Assembly (NCBI GenBank): GCA_007128245.1
Contig: SKXU01000111.1
Span: 1-5,354, forward strand
Direction of reading: 5' to 3'
Origin: Candidatus Woesearchaeota archaeon
GTDB taxonomy: Archaea > Nanobdellota > Nanobdellia > Woesearchaeales > SKIA01
Length of the DNA stretch: 5,354 nucleotides
Position numbers and translations under genes: made by a program. This document shows positions 4,582 through 5,354 of this stretch, piece after piece. The stretch's first letter is position 1; every line of letters begins with the position of its first letter. Below the pieces are notes generated by a model. It had not been told where the DNA came from. It was given only the letters and a program-made list of their open reading frames with translations, and did no database searches.

Positions 4582-5037
4582 TCACGGTTTTCTTCGTAGT
4601 TGTTGAATGCGCAAGTCGTTTTTTGCAGGTGCTTTCACAGGCGCTGGCTCGTGTGTTCGTTCAGGAGGTTTTTCTTGTTTTTTTCCGACATACCACAATG
4701 CTTCTTTCACGGTTTTCGCCACGGGCGCGAGTTCTGAGGGGTCTTTTCGTTGCCCGCCAATCTTCAGACCTGCTCCGTCCTCTGGCATTCTTCCGAGTAC
4801 GTGCAGCTCTACTGCACTTCCTTCATAGCACACAATATTCGTTCCGTGCACTCCGAGTCCTTCAAAGATTGCTGTTGCTGCAAAGCTTGCGCAATACCAG
4901 AGTTGTACAACCACGTCTTCCGGGAGTTCTGACAAGTACGGCTTGTTTTCATGGGGCGTGATGACGATGTGTCCGAGTGTTGCTCCGTTGTGTTTGTAGT
5001 GCGCCTTTACTGCTCCGTCTTCATAGATGAGTGTCAC
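4582..5037 (-). CDS. HIT-superfamily protein lacking the catalytic histidine
   Basis: The N-terminal 95 residues or so follow the HIT (histidine triad) nucleotide-binding fold: IYEDGAVKAHY (4-14) for the first strands, GHIVITPHENKPYLSELPED (22-41) matching GH.LVIPK.H...L.ELP, a helix at 42-60, then GVHGTNIVCYEG (62-73) and VELHVLGR (76-83) in place of the HxHxH..PR motif. Active HIT enzymes use the middle histidine as nucleophile. Aligning HVLGR with HLIPR puts A75, E77 and H79 at the triad positions, so only the last histidine remains and hydrolase or transferase activity is doubtful. Residues 118-151 form a charged, proline-rich, basic tail. The start is GTG at 5035-5037, with a strong Shine-Dalgarno (AGGAGG, 5044-5049) six nt before it. 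It overlaps the upstream stop by 2 nt (GTGA), so it is translationally coupled to that gene. A regulatory nucleotide sensor is possible. Confidence 0.82.
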   Translation of the reverse strand: MTLIYEDGAVKAHYKHNGATLGHIVITPHENKPYLSELPEDVVVQLWYCASFAATAIFEGLGVHGTNIVCYEGSAVELHVLGRMPEDGAGLKIGGQRKDPSELAPVAKTVKEALWYVGKKQEKPPERTHEPAPVKAPAKNDLRIQQLRRKP

Positions 5038-5354
5038 TTGCTTCCTCCTGGTGTGCGCTCAAGCGCTGCAAGGTATCTGTCTCGCACCTCTGCTGGAGAG
5101 GTGCCTTGAAAGAATGTTTGGAGTTTGGGTTGCTGTGGTAGTGCTTGCTCAAGACTCTCAATGTCTGTGAGTAAATAGTTTTTGAGCGATTCTTTTTCCT
5201 CAATGAACGCCACAAGTTCGTGCGGTTCAAGTTGCGCAGCCATAGGCGTTTCTGGTGGAGGCGTTTGTTCTTCGAGTGCTTTGAGTTGTTTTGAGAGTTC
5301 GTGCACGTTCACTCCTTCAAACAGGGGTTTAAGAGAAGGGTTTTCTTCAAGACC
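5034..5354 (-). CDS. Unrecognised helical hydrophilic protein, truncated by the right edge
   Basis: The frame is open from the right edge to TGA 5034-5036, giving 106 visible codons. Two GTG codons could be internal starts. The one at 5304-5306 sits 5 nt after GGAG (a good Shine-Dalgarno), giving 90 residues; the one at 5310-5312 is too close to that motif. However, the sequence upstream in frame (GLEENPSLKPLFEG) also looks coding, so a longer protein entering from outside is at least as likely. The visible part is soluble and predicted helical: HELSKQLKALEEQ, a proline-rich break (TPPPETP), then two longer helices (HELVAFIEEKESLKNYLLTDIESLEQAL and AEVRDRYLAALE). There are no cysteines, membrane segments or recognised motifs. 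Its stop overlaps the start of the HIT-like gene, so the two are coexpressed and may act together. Confidence 0.7.
   Translation of the reverse strand, partial: GLEENPSLKPLFEGVNVHELSKQLKALEEQTPPPETPMAAQLEPHELVAFIEEKESLKNYLLTDIESLEQALPQQPKLQTFFQGTSPAEVRDRYLAALERTPGGSK
5044..5049 (-). promoter_or_regulatory. Strong Shine-Dalgarno of the HIT-like gene
   Basis: AGGAGG on the minus strand lies six nt before the GTG start at 5037 and inside the end of the upstream reading frame. It decides the start of the HIT-like gene, which would otherwise have no obvious initiation codon. It also contrasts with the leaderless genes in this window. Confidence 0.7.

Overview
The window looks archaeal and probably comes from a small-genome, DPANN-like lineage. 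The archaeal call rests on a class-1 release factor of the aRF1/eRF1 type, an adjacent pair for the box C/D methylation machinery (Nop5 and fibrillarin), a tRNA-His with G-1 and C73 and no encoded CCA, and A/T-rich TATA-like boxes about 25-31 nt before several starts. The DPANN placement is an inference from how short and stripped-down several conserved proteins are. TAA, TAG and TGA all end genes here, so the genetic code looks standard.

Layout. Positions 1-416 (+) hold the 3' end of an unrecognised protein, closed by a T-rich terminator. Positions 417-529 are non-coding and carry two near-identical 21-nt repeats. A minus-strand operon follows: nop5 (1398-2003) then flpA (530-1408), overlapping by 11 nt. 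A 110-bp divergent promoter region (2004-2113) separates it from two plus-strand genes, a four-helix membrane protein (2114-2716) and aRF1 (2763-3878), each with its own TATA-like box. The aRF1 stop codon directly abuts the 3' end of a minus-strand tRNA-His (3879-3951). Further right, all on the minus strand, come an HD-domain protein (3991-4548), a HIT-like protein (4582-5037) and an unrecognised helical protein that runs off the right edge (5034-5354).

How it works together. The core is translation and RNA modification: guide-RNA-directed 2'-O-methylation (Nop5 and FlpA), termination (aRF1) and histidine decoding. The right-hand cluster combines a nucleotide-binding fold (HIT) with a metal-dependent phosphohydrolase fold (HD). 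The HIT gene is translationally coupled to the edge gene.

The most unusual region is the box C/D operon. Nop5 lacks its usual N-terminal half and much of the GAEK-type RNA-binding segment. Fibrillarin lacks the start of its N-terminal domain and carries a roughly 65-residue lysine/alanine tail like that of histone H1. The aRF1 has lost its C-domain minidomain, and the HIT protein has lost its catalytic histidine.
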